Positions 25,057 through 34,102 of a DNA stretch of 64,000 nucleotides are shown piece after piece. The notes beneath the pieces are model-generated. The model was not told the DNA's origin, ran no database searches, and saw nothing but the letters and a program-made list of their open reading frames with translations. Position 1 is the first letter of the stretch, and every line of letters begins with the position of its first letter. The position numbers and the translations under genes were made by a program. The DNA is from Candidatus Saccharimonadota bacterium (GTDB lineage Bacteria > Patescibacteriota > Saccharimonadia > Saccharimonadales > Saccharimonadaceae): positions 1 to 64,000 of the forward strand of contig JAFWLE010000002.1 in assembly GCA_017511205.1 (NCBI GenBank), in the 5' to 3' direction.

Positions 25057-28000
25057 TTATTTATCGTGTTTTATTGCTAAGAATCCGTCTACGGAGTTAT
25101 CTTTAGAGGCGTAGTTTTCAGCCTTTTTAACAGGGGTAGATAAGGGGAGAGAATCATGTGATGGTGAAATTGTCACAGTTGACTTTTCACGGTATTCCAC
25201 CTCTGGTTTAACAGGGGTGGACGGTTTTGTGACTAACTGAGGTTGTGGTCGAAGTCGGGAATTAAACTGGGGCTTTGGCTGGTTCTTTGGCCTAGGTGTG
25301 TTTTCAGGTCTTCTAGTCTGATTAACAGAGGGAACTACTGGGCTAGCCGTATTTTTTTGAGGGCGTCTCTTCCCCTTTCCTCCCTGGTTTCTATTCGGGT
25401 TTTTCCCTGTTTCTGGTTTTTTAAATTCTACTTTCCCCTGCTCCATAGCCAGTCGCGCCAAATCCTTTAGACCAGGTCGGACTTTACCTTCAGCTTTATT
25501 GGGACTCAGTCCAGAGCGTCTCAGATCCGCTTGAGGAGTAATGTTCGGTTTTTGTTCGGATTTAACAGAAGTGCTTCTCTCTGGTTTTGGCTTCGGAGCC
25601 AATTTAAAAACTGGTTTCTTGTCTTGGTGCAAATCGCCAATCACCAGTGCCGGCTCTGTCTGGCGACCAGAATCCGCTAATTCCCTTTTGTATTTCTCTG
25701 ATTGTTCAATTGTCTCACGAATTTCTTTTTCCACTTCTAAGCGCGGTCTAGCAAAATATTCCCGTGAATGCGCTACGATGGCGTCGAAATTATCCTTTGG
25801 TGTATCTGGTATCGACAGAGTAGAAGCAGAGAAGGCTGGCACTTTCTCGCCGTTAATAATCATCGAAATTACGAAATTGCGGTTGTTTAGTTGCAAAATA
25901 TCTGATTCTTCGAAGGTAGGTTCGAATTGTTTTACTAGAATTGGAGCATCATCAGCTGATACTCGGAAAGAAATAGTGGTACCGACGTTACCAAACACTG
26001 CATCACGTACATCATCGGTCATCTGGGCGACATACTGATTTGCCACGGTAAGATTCAGACCATATTTACGCGCCTCAGAGAGAATTATGGCAAATGATTC
26101 AGTAGCGAAGTTCTGGAACTCATCCACATAGAGGTAAAACGGCCGTCGATCTTCTATCCGTTCGATGTCTGAACGCGACATAGCTGCTAGCTGCACCTTA
26201 GTAACTAGGAATGAGCCTAAAATCGCGGCGTTATCCTCGCCAATCAGGCCTTTAGACAAGTTTACGATCAAAATTTTGCCCTCGTCCATGATTTTACGGA
26301 TATCAAACGATGATTTTGGTTGCCCCACGATATTTCTAATAATTGGGTTAGCTGTAAAGGCTCCAACCTTATTCAGAACTGGTGCGATTGACTCGTTGAC
26401 CTGTTTTTCGTTCCATTGACCAAATTCGTGTTTCCAGAACTGCAAAACCGTGACATCCTTACAATAATCCAACGTCTCCTTACGGAAATCTTTATCGGTG
26501 AGTAATCTAGAAATATCTAGCAGCGTCGTCTCTGGTCGGTCTAAAAGAGCGAGCAGAGTGTAGCGGAGAATATGCTCGAGCCTCGGCCCCCAAGAATCAC
26601 CAAACATCCGCTTCAAAACCCCAATTACTTCAGAACAAATATTTGGTTTTCTAGCCGGATCCGTTACCTCTAATGGATTGAAGGCAACAGGGAACGCCGT
26701 GTCTGCCGGGTTGAAATAAACCACGTCTTTAATTCTAGATTCTGGTATAAACTTGAGATTGTCAATCGCAAAATCACCGTGCGGGTCAATAATGCAATAT
26801 CCCTGGTTATAAAATACGTCCGAAAGCGCCAAAAGCTCCAGCATTCCGCTCTTCCCTGCCCCCGTTTGACCGATAATATACATATGTCTAGAGCGGTCTT
26901 TACGATACAAGCCAAACTGGTGATTAATTCCCCGGAAATTGGTTAGCCCAAAGGCCGAAATATTCTCGTCATTAGCTAGCTCTCCAGTGAGCACAGGTAG
27001 GCCAGCTGGCGGCTCAGCAGTCTTAGAAGTTGCCCAGACAATATTTGGTGTTTCCACAGAGGTGTGTGGCAAATGATATACCGAGGCTAACTCTGAAATA
27101 TTTAGGATAAACCCTCGATTCGAAAATTGTCGAATTTTATAAGCGTCAAGATCCTCTTTGTTAAAGCTTGCTCCAATTTGTTTAAAACCGTTTAAATTAG
27201 TTGAATTATACTGTTTAAATGTCCCAACTAGGGCTTGCATATTTAGTTTAGCATCGGTTTCATTCTGCCCGAGGTAGGCTAAGCGAATTTTTACTTCGTA
27301 ACCAAGTTTAGTGGCTTTTTCTTCAGCCTTTTCAATTCTAACCCTGTCGCGCTCAGAGAGTTCCACTGCTACCTCTGAGGTAGTACCACCAGCTGGTGGT
27401 CGAAATAAGGCCGCTACCGCTTCTACTAGCCAAGTCCAATCTATACCAGTTCCACCGAGGAATAGTTTTTTACCACTTTTTACTCTTGTAATCCATCTAT
27501 CCGTAGTCTTCTTATGCCAGTCATCTGGGATTGGTCTAGCCAAAATTTGAATCCAAAGCTCTTCGGATTTTTCAGAGCTTAGTTTCGCCAAGGTGCCAGT
27601 AATCCCCGCTAGAGGATCCACCTCGAAATTATCAAAAGTTTTAATTGGCAAAGCTTCATCCTCAGTTAATCCTAGTTCTGCAGAATAGCAAACTGGGTAA
27701 TCCTTGCGTGAATCCACATAATCCTCATTCATCTTATAGATTTGCACGGTCGGATATTGTGAATAAATCTGCCCTTCTACAAAACTTTGTAAAACCTTTG
27801 GCACCCATACGTAAAAACGGATTTGACCGCCAGTTGACACAATTTCAAACGACAAATGCTCCTGTACGCCACCAGAATTTTTTAACTCTTGTTTGTCTCT
27901 TAAAATTCCGTGTAAAGATGCAAACAACTGCTCTGCCGCTAGCTCTTTTTTGTCGTTCGTACGAGGAATTTCTAGCATCAAGAGTACCGAATCCACGTTT

Positions 28001-28113
28001 AGAACCTTCAGTTTATTAAGCTTTTTGTAATTCCTATAAGTCAAAAAAGCCAAGATAGCCACTACCGGTATCCAAAATATCGGCATCAGAATAAAATGTA
28101 TAACCGTTTCCAT
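25057..28113 (-). CDS. Type IV secretion / conjugation-type ATPase (VirB4/TraG-like), membrane anchored
   Basis: About 1018 residues. One N-terminal transmembrane segment (~5-25), an N-terminal domain of ~370 residues typical of CPR 'type IV secretion DNA-binding' proteins, then a RecA-like motor with Walker A GQTGAGKS near residue 413, a DPHGDF strand, and Walker B YVDEFQNFATESF near 680. The last ~190 residues are Pro/Lys/Gln-rich and disordered. The start at 28113 is preferred to 28119: TATAAT on the minus strand (28126-28121) leaves 7 nt to it but only 1 nt to the other. Likely moves DNA or protein across the membrane, possibly for pili or uptake. Confidence 0.83.
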   Translation of the reverse strand: METVIHFILMPIFWIPVVAILAFLTYRNYKKLNKLKVLNVDSVLLMLEIPRTNDKKELAAEQLFASLHGILRDKQELKNSGGVQEHLSFEIVSTGGQIRFYVWVPKVLQSFVEGQIYSQYPTVQIYKMNEDYVDSRKDYPVCYSAELGLTEDEALPIKTFDNFEVDPLAGITGTLAKLSSEKSEELWIQILARPIPDDWHKKTTDRWITRVKSGKKLFLGGTGIDWTWLVEAVAALFRPPAGGTTSEVAVELSERDRVRIEKAEEKATKLGYEVKIRLAYLGQNETDAKLNMQALVGTFKQYNSTNLNGFKQIGASFNKEDLDAYKIRQFSNRGFILNISELASVYHLPHTSVETPNIVWATSKTAEPPAGLPVLTGELANDENISAFGLTNFRGINHQFGLYRKDRSRHMYIIGQTGAGKSGMLELLALSDVFYNQGYCIIDPHGDFAIDNLKFIPESRIKDVVYFNPADTAFPVAFNPLEVTDPARKPNICSEVIGVLKRMFGDSWGPRLEHILRYTLLALLDRPETTLLDISRLLTDKDFRKETLDYCKDVTVLQFWKHEFGQWNEKQVNESIAPVLNKVGAFTANPIIRNIVGQPKSSFDIRKIMDEGKILIVNLSKGLIGEDNAAILGSFLVTKVQLAAMSRSDIERIEDRRPFYLYVDEFQNFATESFAIILSEARKYGLNLTVANQYVAQMTDDVRDAVFGNVGTTISFRVSADDAPILVKQFEPTFEESDILQLNNRNFVISMIINGEKVPAFSASTLSIPDTPKDNFDAIVAHSREYFARPRLEVEKEIRETIEQSEKYKRELADSGRQTEPALVIGDLHQDKKPVFKLAPKPKPERSTSVKSEQKPNITPQADLRRSGLSPNKAEGKVRPGLKDLARLAMEQGKVEFKKPETGKNPNRNQGGKGKRRPQKNTASPVVPSVNQTRRPENTPRPKNQPKPQFNSRLRPQPQLVTKPSTPVKPEVEYREKSTVTISPSHDSLPLSTPVKKAENYASKDNSVDGFLAIKHDK

Positions 28114-28131
28114 AATCATTATTATAACATA

Positions 28132-29160
28132 TTAAGCTAAAGTATAGGAATTTTTATCGACTTTTTTGAAGAGTTTTTTGTTCTGCAAATTAAGTAGGAT
28201 AGTCGTCTCTTTAACCTTGCGTGCGCGCAAGACTTGTTTAACAATCTCTTCCCTGGTCAAAGGTTTATCAGATTTTTCTAGAATCGAGGTAATAGTATCA
28301 GAAATAGTTCCCTTCTTGTAGCCCCAACTAGACAAGGCGTAAATCCCCCGGCCAATCAAAACAAAACGTGGATCTTTGATTAGCTCATTGTGGATCGCTT
28401 GGACAGTGACATTTTTACGCTTAAAATCCGAAGCCTCAATTTCTTTAGCAATTTCTGAGAAATGCATCGGTTGCTTTTTGGCTTCCAAAATCACAAAAAT
28501 CTTATCACGAATGTTTTTGGGATTCACGGCCGGCCATTTGGCTAGTCCCCACAAACCATTTAGCGTGGCTAACAGTTTAGAAATTGACGCTACGGCTTTT
28601 ATATGGTCAGGATGCTCATAATTTAGCTGGCTGTCAAGCTCTTCAATAGTCATCGGTTTCTTATTATTCTTGATAATCTGTACAATTTCGTCAACGCGCT
28701 CCTTAATAACTCTACTATTACCGTATTCGGCGATTCCCACAGCAGCATGATATTTATCATTCTCTTCTACCACAGTTAAACCTTTAGCAAAGGTCGCAAT
28801 GAAATAAATACCAGTTCTTTCTGACGCAGTAGTTTTACGGCCGTAGACCTTGTCGGCTAAATCAGACAACTTAGCAACTCTGCCCATTTCAGTTAGATTA
28901 CGGATTAAGAGTTTTTCAGCGGGAGCAATTGCCGGGATTTGATTCTCTTCTGCGGAAATTTGGAGATGAATCAAAATAGCTTTTTCTAGCTGCCTCACCC
29001 TTTCTCGCGTGATAGACAACATTTCACCAATTTGTTCAAGTGTTTCTTTTCTGCCATTCAACCCGAATCGACGTGAGACAATCTCCTTTTCACGGTCCTG
29101 TTCGATTACTTCTAGACTGCCGGAGATTGCATTTTTGAGGATTTCCGCATTTTGATCCAT
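28132..29160 (-). CDS. Sigma-70 region 4 / HARE-HTH fusion protein
   Basis: A 342-residue protein. Residues ~20-65 are a sigma-70 region 4 helix-turn-helix (EIVSRRFGLNG, then LEQIGEMLSITRERVRQLEK). The rest holds repeated winged-helix units, including a HARE-HTH-like segment (PMHFSEIAKEIEASDFKRKNVTVQAIHNEL, residues ~212-241) as in the RNA polymerase delta subunit RpoE. No sigma region 2 exists, so it cannot act as a normal sigma factor. A full promoter is visible at 29208-29236 and AAGGA precedes the ATG. It lies 18 nt upstream of the ATPase gene and may share its transcript. Confidence 0.78.
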   Translation of the reverse strand: MDQNAEILKNAISGSLEVIEQDREKEIVSRRFGLNGRKETLEQIGEMLSITRERVRQLEKAILIHLQISAEENQIPAIAPAEKLLIRNLTEMGRVAKLSDLADKVYGRKTTASERTGIYFIATFAKGLTVVEENDKYHAAVGIAEYGNSRVIKERVDEIVQIIKNNKKPMTIEELDSQLNYEHPDHIKAVASISKLLATLNGLWGLAKWPAVNPKNIRDKIFVILEAKKQPMHFSEIAKEIEASDFKRKNVTVQAIHNELIKDPRFVLIGRGIYALSSWGYKKGTISDTITSILEKSDKPLTREEIVKQVLRARKVKETTILLNLQNKKLFKKVDKNSYTLA

Positions 29161-29207
29161 TAAAATTATTCCTTGCCCCGCCCCCGTTAATGTTGCTAAT
29201 TTGTACT

Positions 29208-29236
29208 ATAATATCATAAGTTTGTACAATTGTCAA
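29208..29236 (-). promoter_or_regulatory. Sigma-70-type promoter of the sigma4/HARE gene
   Basis: On the minus strand TTGACA (29236-29231), a 17-nt spacer, then TATTAT (29213-29208), 48 nt upstream of the start codon. Confidence 0.75.
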
Positions 29237-29333
29237 CTATGAAATTATCCATTTTCTATATATATTGTAACACACTTTTTACAAAAAATGAAAAAAGTTT
29301 TAAAAACATAAACTTTTTGCCAAGAGTCTTTTA

Positions 29334-31670
29334 TTATTTGCGGCTTTTAGCAGCTGTTTTACGAGTAGTTTTCTTGGCTGTAGCCTTCTTTTTGGTGGTA
29401 GTTTTTCGCCCCCCACGCACACCACGCCGAGTAGATTTAGGCTTATTTTCTAGCATTTCGCGAGCTTCGCTTTCGGAAATTTTCTTAGGATCTTGATCCT
29501 TTGGTATTTTAGCGTTGTTACGTCGTCCTGGGCCTTTTACATATGGTCCATAGGCACCATTAATAATCAAAACATCGCCCCAGTCTGCAATAATCGAATC
29601 GATTTTTGCCTGATACAAAGGCAAAGCCTCTTTCAGAGTCACAGTATAAGGGTCCAAATCTTTCATTGGAATGTTATATTTGCCCCCTTTAAGATATGGT
29701 CCGAACGGTCCATTTGCCGCAACTAGTTCTGCTCCATCTGGCGCCTTGCCAAGCGAGCGCGGCAGAGCCGGTAGGTCTAGCTGTTTCAAAGCCTGTTCCA
29801 AAGTCACTGTCTTGACAGATTTTCGCTTAGGAAGGGGCGCAAATTGAGGTTTTTCACCAGCCTCTTTTTCATTATCGCCCATCTGGATAAACCCACCAGT
29901 CTTTCCTACTTTAGCATAAATCGGCTTGCCAGTCTCTGGATGATGCCCTAGTAATCTAGCATTATTATACCGTTCTACACCGTTTGCTGTGAGCACCGTA
30001 TTTTGAAATGGCCCGTAAAAATCCCGAAGCATTTTGACGCGCTCTAATTTGGCATCTGCTACGAGGTCAAGATCTTTTTCAATATTGGCGGTAAACTTAT
30101 AATCCACGATGTTTTTGAAATTATCAGTCAAAAAGCCAGAAACCAGCTCGCCAATTGGAGTCGGGATTAATTTGCCTTTATTAGCACCATATTTCTCTGT
30201 AACTGTTTTCTCAGATAATTTGCCGTTGATGGCGTGTAGCTCTAATACTTCCCTTTCTTTGCCTTCCGACTCGCCCTTTTCTACGTAATTACGTGCTTGA
30301 ATCGCCGTCATAATCGAGGCGTAAGTCGATGGCCTACCAATTCCGAGCTCTTCCAATTTTTTCACCAGTGAACCTTCGGTGTATCTAGCTGGGGGATTGC
30401 CAAAAGATTGTCTAGCAATCAGTTCCAAGCAGTCTACAGGGCTTCCCTTTTCGACTTTTGGCAGCTCCAAATCCTTGTTTTTACCATAAACCTTGAGAAA
30501 ACCGTCAAAAATCACCACCTCGCCTTTTGCTATGAAATCGGGTTTCAAATGAATAGTAGTCTTTGCCACCTTGGCGTTTGCCATCTGGGTGGCCAATGTT
30601 CTCGCCCAAATTAGCTGATAAAGTCGTTTTTCGTAATTATTACTACCGGCTTCCCTTCGGTTGATATCAGTCGGACGAATGGCCTCATGCGCCTCTTGAG
30701 CCGAAGCATCTTTAGTTTTAAAATGCCTGGTTTTCAGATAATTTTTTCCGAAATTACTTTCAATATATCCTGCCATCGCTTGAATCGCTTGATTTGAAAG
30801 GTTTAAAGAATCCGTACGATGATAAGTAATCAAACCGGATTGATACAGCCCTTGGGCTGCCGCCATCGTGGTACGAGACGAGAACCCCAGTTTCGCATTA
30901 GCCTCTATTTGGAGCGCCGCAGTGGTAAATGGCACCGGATTAGCCTTAGAGCCTTCAGTTTTTTCAATATCTTTCACTGAAAACTGCTCTTTAGATAGTT
31001 TCTCCAATAATTCCCTAGCAGATTCTGTTTTCACTGGCTGCACACCTTCGTAGGATGCTATGAACGTGGCATCTTTACCCCTAGAATTATTTGCAGAAAA
31101 ATTCCCCGTTATTTTAAATGAAGATTTTGAATCATACTTTTCAATTTCCTTTTCCCGCTCCACCACTAACCTCAGTGCTGGTGACTGAACTCGCCCCGCC
31201 GAAATCGCCCCTGGCACCTTTTTCCGCACGATATCAGACAAATCAAACCCCACTAGCATATCTAATGTCTGCCTTGCTTGTTGCGATGAAACCATATCCA
31301 TATCCACGGTACGAGGATTCTTGATGGCCTCTTCTAGCGCGGGTTTTGTAATCTCATGAAAAGTAATCCGAGCGGTGTTCTTCGGCAAACTCAACACTTC
31401 GCATAGATGCCAAGAAATCGACTCTCCTTCGCGGTCTTCATCGGTTGCGAGCCAGATTTTGTCCGCTGCTTTTGCCGCCTTTTTTAGCTCAGCGATAATA
31501 GCTTTGTGTCCCGGATCGATTTCGTAAGTCACGTCAAAAGTAGTCTTATCTACTTTGGTGTCTTTTCTGATATGCCCTACCGAAGCCAACACTTTAAAAT
31601 CCGATCCAAGGTATTTCTCGATCGTATGTGCTTTGGCCGGGCTCTCTACTATCACTAAATTTTTTGCCAT
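29334..31670 (-). CDS. topA: DNA topoisomerase I
   Basis: Type IA topoisomerase that relaxes negative supercoils. The Toprim domain begins at NLVIVESPAKAHTIEKYLG (residues 4-22) with the acidic DEDREGE cluster near 75; the active-site Tyr lies in ITYHRTDS near 283. The C terminus has no zinc-finger cysteines; it has two glycine-rich repeats (GPFGPYLKGG, AYGPYVKG) and a Lys/Thr/Ala-rich DNA-binding tail. At 778 residues it is typical. On the minus strand a TATCAT box lies 7 nt before the ATG. Confidence 0.97.
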   Translation of the reverse strand: MAKNLVIVESPAKAHTIEKYLGSDFKVLASVGHIRKDTKVDKTTFDVTYEIDPGHKAIIAELKKAAKAADKIWLATDEDREGESISWHLCEVLSLPKNTARITFHEITKPALEEAIKNPRTVDMDMVSSQQARQTLDMLVGFDLSDIVRKKVPGAISAGRVQSPALRLVVEREKEIEKYDSKSSFKITGNFSANNSRGKDATFIASYEGVQPVKTESARELLEKLSKEQFSVKDIEKTEGSKANPVPFTTAALQIEANAKLGFSSRTTMAAAQGLYQSGLITYHRTDSLNLSNQAIQAMAGYIESNFGKNYLKTRHFKTKDASAQEAHEAIRPTDINRREAGSNNYEKRLYQLIWARTLATQMANAKVAKTTIHLKPDFIAKGEVVIFDGFLKVYGKNKDLELPKVEKGSPVDCLELIARQSFGNPPARYTEGSLVKKLEELGIGRPSTYASIMTAIQARNYVEKGESEGKEREVLELHAINGKLSEKTVTEKYGANKGKLIPTPIGELVSGFLTDNFKNIVDYKFTANIEKDLDLVADAKLERVKMLRDFYGPFQNTVLTANGVERYNNARLLGHHPETGKPIYAKVGKTGGFIQMGDNEKEAGEKPQFAPLPKRKSVKTVTLEQALKQLDLPALPRSLGKAPDGAELVAANGPFGPYLKGGKYNIPMKDLDPYTVTLKEALPLYQAKIDSIIADWGDVLIINGAYGPYVKGPGRRNNAKIPKDQDPKKISESEAREMLENKPKSTRRGVRGGRKTTTKKKATAKKTTRKTAAKSRK

Positions 31671-31724
31671 ATATATTATGATATCATATCATGCAAGCAT
31701 AACCGCCAAAAACTTAGTCTTCTC

Positions 31725-31753
31725 TTGACAAAATCGCTAAAATTTGCTATAAT
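31725..31753 (+). promoter_or_regulatory. Consensus sigma-70 promoter
   Basis: TTGACA (31725-31730), 17-nt spacer, TATAAT (31748-31753). A perfect match to the consensus, driving the small RNA that follows. Confidence 0.9.
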
Positions 31754-31759
31754 AAAAAA

Positions 31760-31900
31760 ATATAAAAGGGGGCAGTATTTTTTGGGAGAGAGATTGTGAG
31801 CAAAGCGTAGGCTTTGCATTTGAAAAAGGTGCATGAAAAATCATGCTATACATAGCCAATACCTTTCTCCAGCCCCGGCACTTTAAGCCGGGGCTTTTCC
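31760..31900 (+). ncRNA. Small non-coding RNA with own promoter and terminator
   Basis: About 140 nt between a consensus promoter and an intrinsic terminator, with no credible ORF. Predicted hairpins: GCAAAGC/GCTTTGC with a GTAG loop near 31800-31818, GCATGA/TCATGC with an AAAA loop near 31833-31848, and a longer pairing of GGGAGAGAG near 31784 with CTTTCTCC near 31863. The SRP RNA signature (GGAAG...AGCAG) is absent. It may be a regulatory RNA; I could not assign a family. Confidence 0.7.
31871..31898 (+). terminator. Intrinsic terminator of the small RNA
   Basis: AGCCCCGGC pairs with GCCGGGGCT around a 7-nt loop, followed by TTTT. Confidence 0.85.
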
Positions 31901-31928
31901 ATTCCCTTTTAAATCTTGTTTAGTTTTC

Positions 31929-31957
31929 TTGACAGTTTATTAAACATAAGCTATTAT
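31929..31957 (+). promoter_or_regulatory. Promoter of the gene at 31992
   Basis: TTGACA (31929-31934), 17-nt spacer, TATTAT (31952-31957), about 34 nt upstream of the ATG. Confidence 0.75.
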
Positions 31958-31991
31958 ACATTCAAAAGGTTATAACGAAAAAGGAAAGAAA

Positions 31992-32804
31992 ATGGAAAAA
32001 ATCAACAATAGCCTCAGCAGTTTCGCCAGTGGTGAAGAGAAAGATGAGAAGCTTACAAAGGATGACAAATACGACATCCCAGTACGATTCAGCGACGAAA
32101 ATCTTCCAGATGATTGGGAAGAAGTAGGTATAAGAATGTCGAATGTTTCAGAAAAAAAAGCCGAAAAAGCATCAAATGATTTGGAAGAACCAAACACAAA
32201 ATTACCAGACAATTCGGAAAACCTAAGTCAAAGAAGAATGCCTAATATGCAGTTGCCAAAACGACAAAAAACCTCGCGCGAAAGGTGGGAAGAAATGAGA
32301 GGCGGTTACATTTCAGATTTTAAGAACCGTGCCAACTTCTTTGATAAAGACTTACCAGGTGACGTCTTGAAAGATCCTTACGAAAAACCTGTCGAAGAAA
32401 CGCAAAAGGAGCCAGTCGTAGAAGTTCCAGATTTGACGCCAGACCAATATGAGAAAAAAGATCTCCCTTCAGAAATCTGGGATGAATATCATAAATACGA
32501 TAAAGACCTCCGTGGAAAAGAAACTGATCCCGAAGCGAAAAAGGAGATTTTTGCTAAAATTGGCCAAAGAGCTTACGAGACCATGAAAGAATTTGAAGAT
32601 AGAAAGAAAACAGAGGAAACGTTAAAGAAGAAAATCGAAGACGGAGGGATTGATTCCCTTTCAGCCAGAGAAATAGCCGACAACTATGATTTCCTTCAAT
32701 CTAAGTATAGTTTTTCAATCACCCTGAAAGAGCTTCTCGACAAATACGATAAAGAAAAAGAAGGCAAAAAGAAATATCAGAGTCTTCCACCGGTTTTCGA
32801 ATAA
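31992..32804 (+). CDS. Hypothetical charged helical protein
   Basis: A 270-residue hydrophilic protein with many Lys, Glu and Asp, no signal peptide and no membrane segment. The N-terminal half looks disordered; the C-terminal half has predicted helices (PEAKKEIFAKIGQRAYETMKEF, KKKIEDGGIDSLSAREIADNY). AAAGGAAAG precedes the ATG and a good promoter lies upstream. Composition resembles the charged proteins at 4942 and at the window start, a recurring style in this genome. No function recognised. Confidence 0.6.
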   Translation: MEKINNSLSSFASGEEKDEKLTKDDKYDIPVRFSDENLPDDWEEVGIRMSNVSEKKAEKASNDLEEPNTKLPDNSENLSQRRMPNMQLPKRQKTSRERWEEMRGGYISDFKNRANFFDKDLPGDVLKDPYEKPVEETQKEPVVEVPDLTPDQYEKKDLPSEIWDEYHKYDKDLRGKETDPEAKKEIFAKIGQRAYETMKEFEDRKKTEETLKKKIEDGGIDSLSAREIADNYDFLQSKYSFSITLKELLDKYDKEKEGKKKYQSLPPVFE

Positions 32805-32830
32805 GTTAGCCCATCGAGAGCAATCAAAAA

Positions 32831-32860
32831 TCCCCCCTCCACTTTCGTGGAGAGGGGGGA
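32831..32860 (-). terminator. G/C-rich terminator hairpin
   Basis: CCCCCCTCCAC pairs with GTGGAGAGGGGGG (one bulged base). On the minus strand it is followed by ATTTTTG, so it probably ends the minus-strand ORF at 32862. Confidence 0.75.
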
Positions 32861-32861
32861 C

Positions 32862-33158
32862 TTAATCAGCAGATAACTTCGAGATATCTTGCATTAATCC
32901 AGACAATCCCGTCTGGGTCTTTTTCGATCCCCTTTGGGAACCATTTTTTTCCTTCCGTCGTCGCCAGGATATCTTCGACTTCGACCCAAAGTAGGAGCCA
33001 TTATTGTCAAGGTGTTTATCAGTTGTATACAACCGTGATACCTCGATAGTGAAACCCTTCTCTTTTGTTGTACCAAAAGAGTTAGTTTCATCTTTCGCGA
33101 ACCTGTCCGCTACCGGTTCTGACCGGACATTCGGGCAACTCGTGACGATTTTTATCAC
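32862..33158 (-). CDS. Small hypothetical protein, weak SH3b-like motif
   Basis: A 98-residue frame with GTG start at 33158 (GAGG 5-6 nt upstream on the minus strand) that ends next to a minus-strand terminator, which supports a real transcript. The first half (IVTSCPNVRSEP, then GTTKEKGFTIEVSRLY) recalls the LNVRSGP...G.L.KGT.V.V pattern of bacterial SH3 domains; the tail is basic. There is no signal peptide. The family hint is weak and the frame could be a chance ORF within a non-coding RNA. Confidence 0.45.
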   Translation of the reverse strand: MIKIVTSCPNVRSEPVADRFAKDETNSFGTTKEKGFTIEVSRLYTTDKHLDNNGSYFGSKSKISWRRRKEKNGSQRGSKKTQTGLSGLMQDISKLSAD

Positions 33159-33298
33159 ACTCGCCTCTTCGGTACTCAGTTAATACGGCGTTTTCCGTAC
33201 AGAAGATTATTTTGATGTATCAAGAGGTAAGCCGTTTGGCATCAAAACCTCAGTCAAGAGCAGACATCACCTGAAGAAAAAAATGGTACAATAAGTTT

Positions 33299-33691
33299 AT
33301 GGATAATAAGTCTAATATAGAATTAGCAAAAGATCGTGCCAAAAAATCTTCTAAAGAATCAAACGGGGCACTTATTGTTAGCTTCATCAATCTCTTAATA
33401 GCGGTAGTCGTAGTCAAATCATTAATAAGTATCGAACAAGATTGTGGTGGTGTAATCAGTACAGGCTGTAACGCCGACGATGCAGTGATAATGGCTCTTC
33501 TGGCCCCAATTGCTTTGATAAATGAGATTGTCATTATTTGCTCAACTGTGAGCGCATTTAAAGGTATTAAAAACATTCCTGCCTACTCTGCTGTTAGAAC
33601 GACACGCAGTAGTGTAAGAATTACTGGGTGGTTAGCTATTTGTTTTGGAGCCACACCTTTACTAGCGTGGATTATCGGCGTTATTGTCTAA
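33299..33691 (+). CDS. Small integral membrane protein
   Basis: A 130-residue protein with three predicted membrane segments (about 24-43, 62-85 and 107-129) joined by short loops; two cysteines lie in the first loop (DCGGVISTGC) and could form a disulphide outside. TACAAT at 33287-33292 is 6 nt before the ATG and no Shine-Dalgarno is seen, the leaderless pattern common here. No family recognised. Confidence 0.65.
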   Translation: MDNKSNIELAKDRAKKSSKESNGALIVSFINLLIAVVVVKSLISIEQDCGGVISTGCNADDAVIMALLAPIALINEIVIICSTVSAFKGIKNIPAYSAVRTTRSSVRITGWLAICFGATPLLAWIIGVIV

Positions 33692-34102
33692 AGTGGTTTT
33701 TGCCACACCACTCATTTAGTCTTCATTCTCTCCTCTTGTGCATTATTGTTGCAAATTTAAACATCAAAAAAGCCTCAGGTAAGGGTGGGCATCACCTGAG
33801 GCTATTTTGCCCTCTAACGCTTCACTAACTATCCCGGGTGAACCCCGGAGCGTAACCCACCTCACACAATTTGGGGCCCGCCGGTTAGAGGGATTGCTAA
33901 GCCTTCGAAATGGTCCTTTCAAAGTGGAGGTAATACTTATAAGCAATTAAACCATGAAGAAATTTAATGCCCGAAAGGGTTTCAAAAGCTCGCAATTTCT
34001 GCTATACTGGAAGTAGTATAGCTGAAATTATAACTTATTTAGGTGCGGTGTGGCACGCTTTTTGCGTACCAACTGCTTTTATTATATCACAGGAGAAATA
34101 AA
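33692..34102. other. Gene-free region with nested hairpins before dprA
   Basis: A 411-bp spacer. Stems: 33771-33780/33794-33803 (10 bp, acts as a minus-strand terminator with a T6 tail), 33810-33818/33884-33892 (9 bp) and 33893-33898/33942-33947. A 15-bp palindrome (33994-34008/34015-34029, one mismatch) lies upstream of dprA. It may encode a small minus-strand RNA. A 60-codon frame with TTG start here runs through the terminator and is not called. Confidence 0.5.
33994..34029. promoter_or_regulatory. Palindromic site upstream of dprA
   Basis: AATTTCTGCTATACT and its inverted copy (14 of 15 matching) flank GGAAGT. Each arm contains a TATACT box, so it could be an operator or two back-to-back promoters. 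It ends 74 nt before the dprA start. Confidence 0.5.

Noticed and set aside
31760-31900. SRP (4.5S) RNA
   Set aside because: The size is near, but the GGAAG/AGCAG tetraloop-helix 8 signature is absent.
33764-33946. 60-codon minus-strand ORF with TTG start
   Set aside because: It runs through a clear terminator hairpin and ends inside its T run, and it lacks a ribosome-binding site; the region is better read as structured non-coding.
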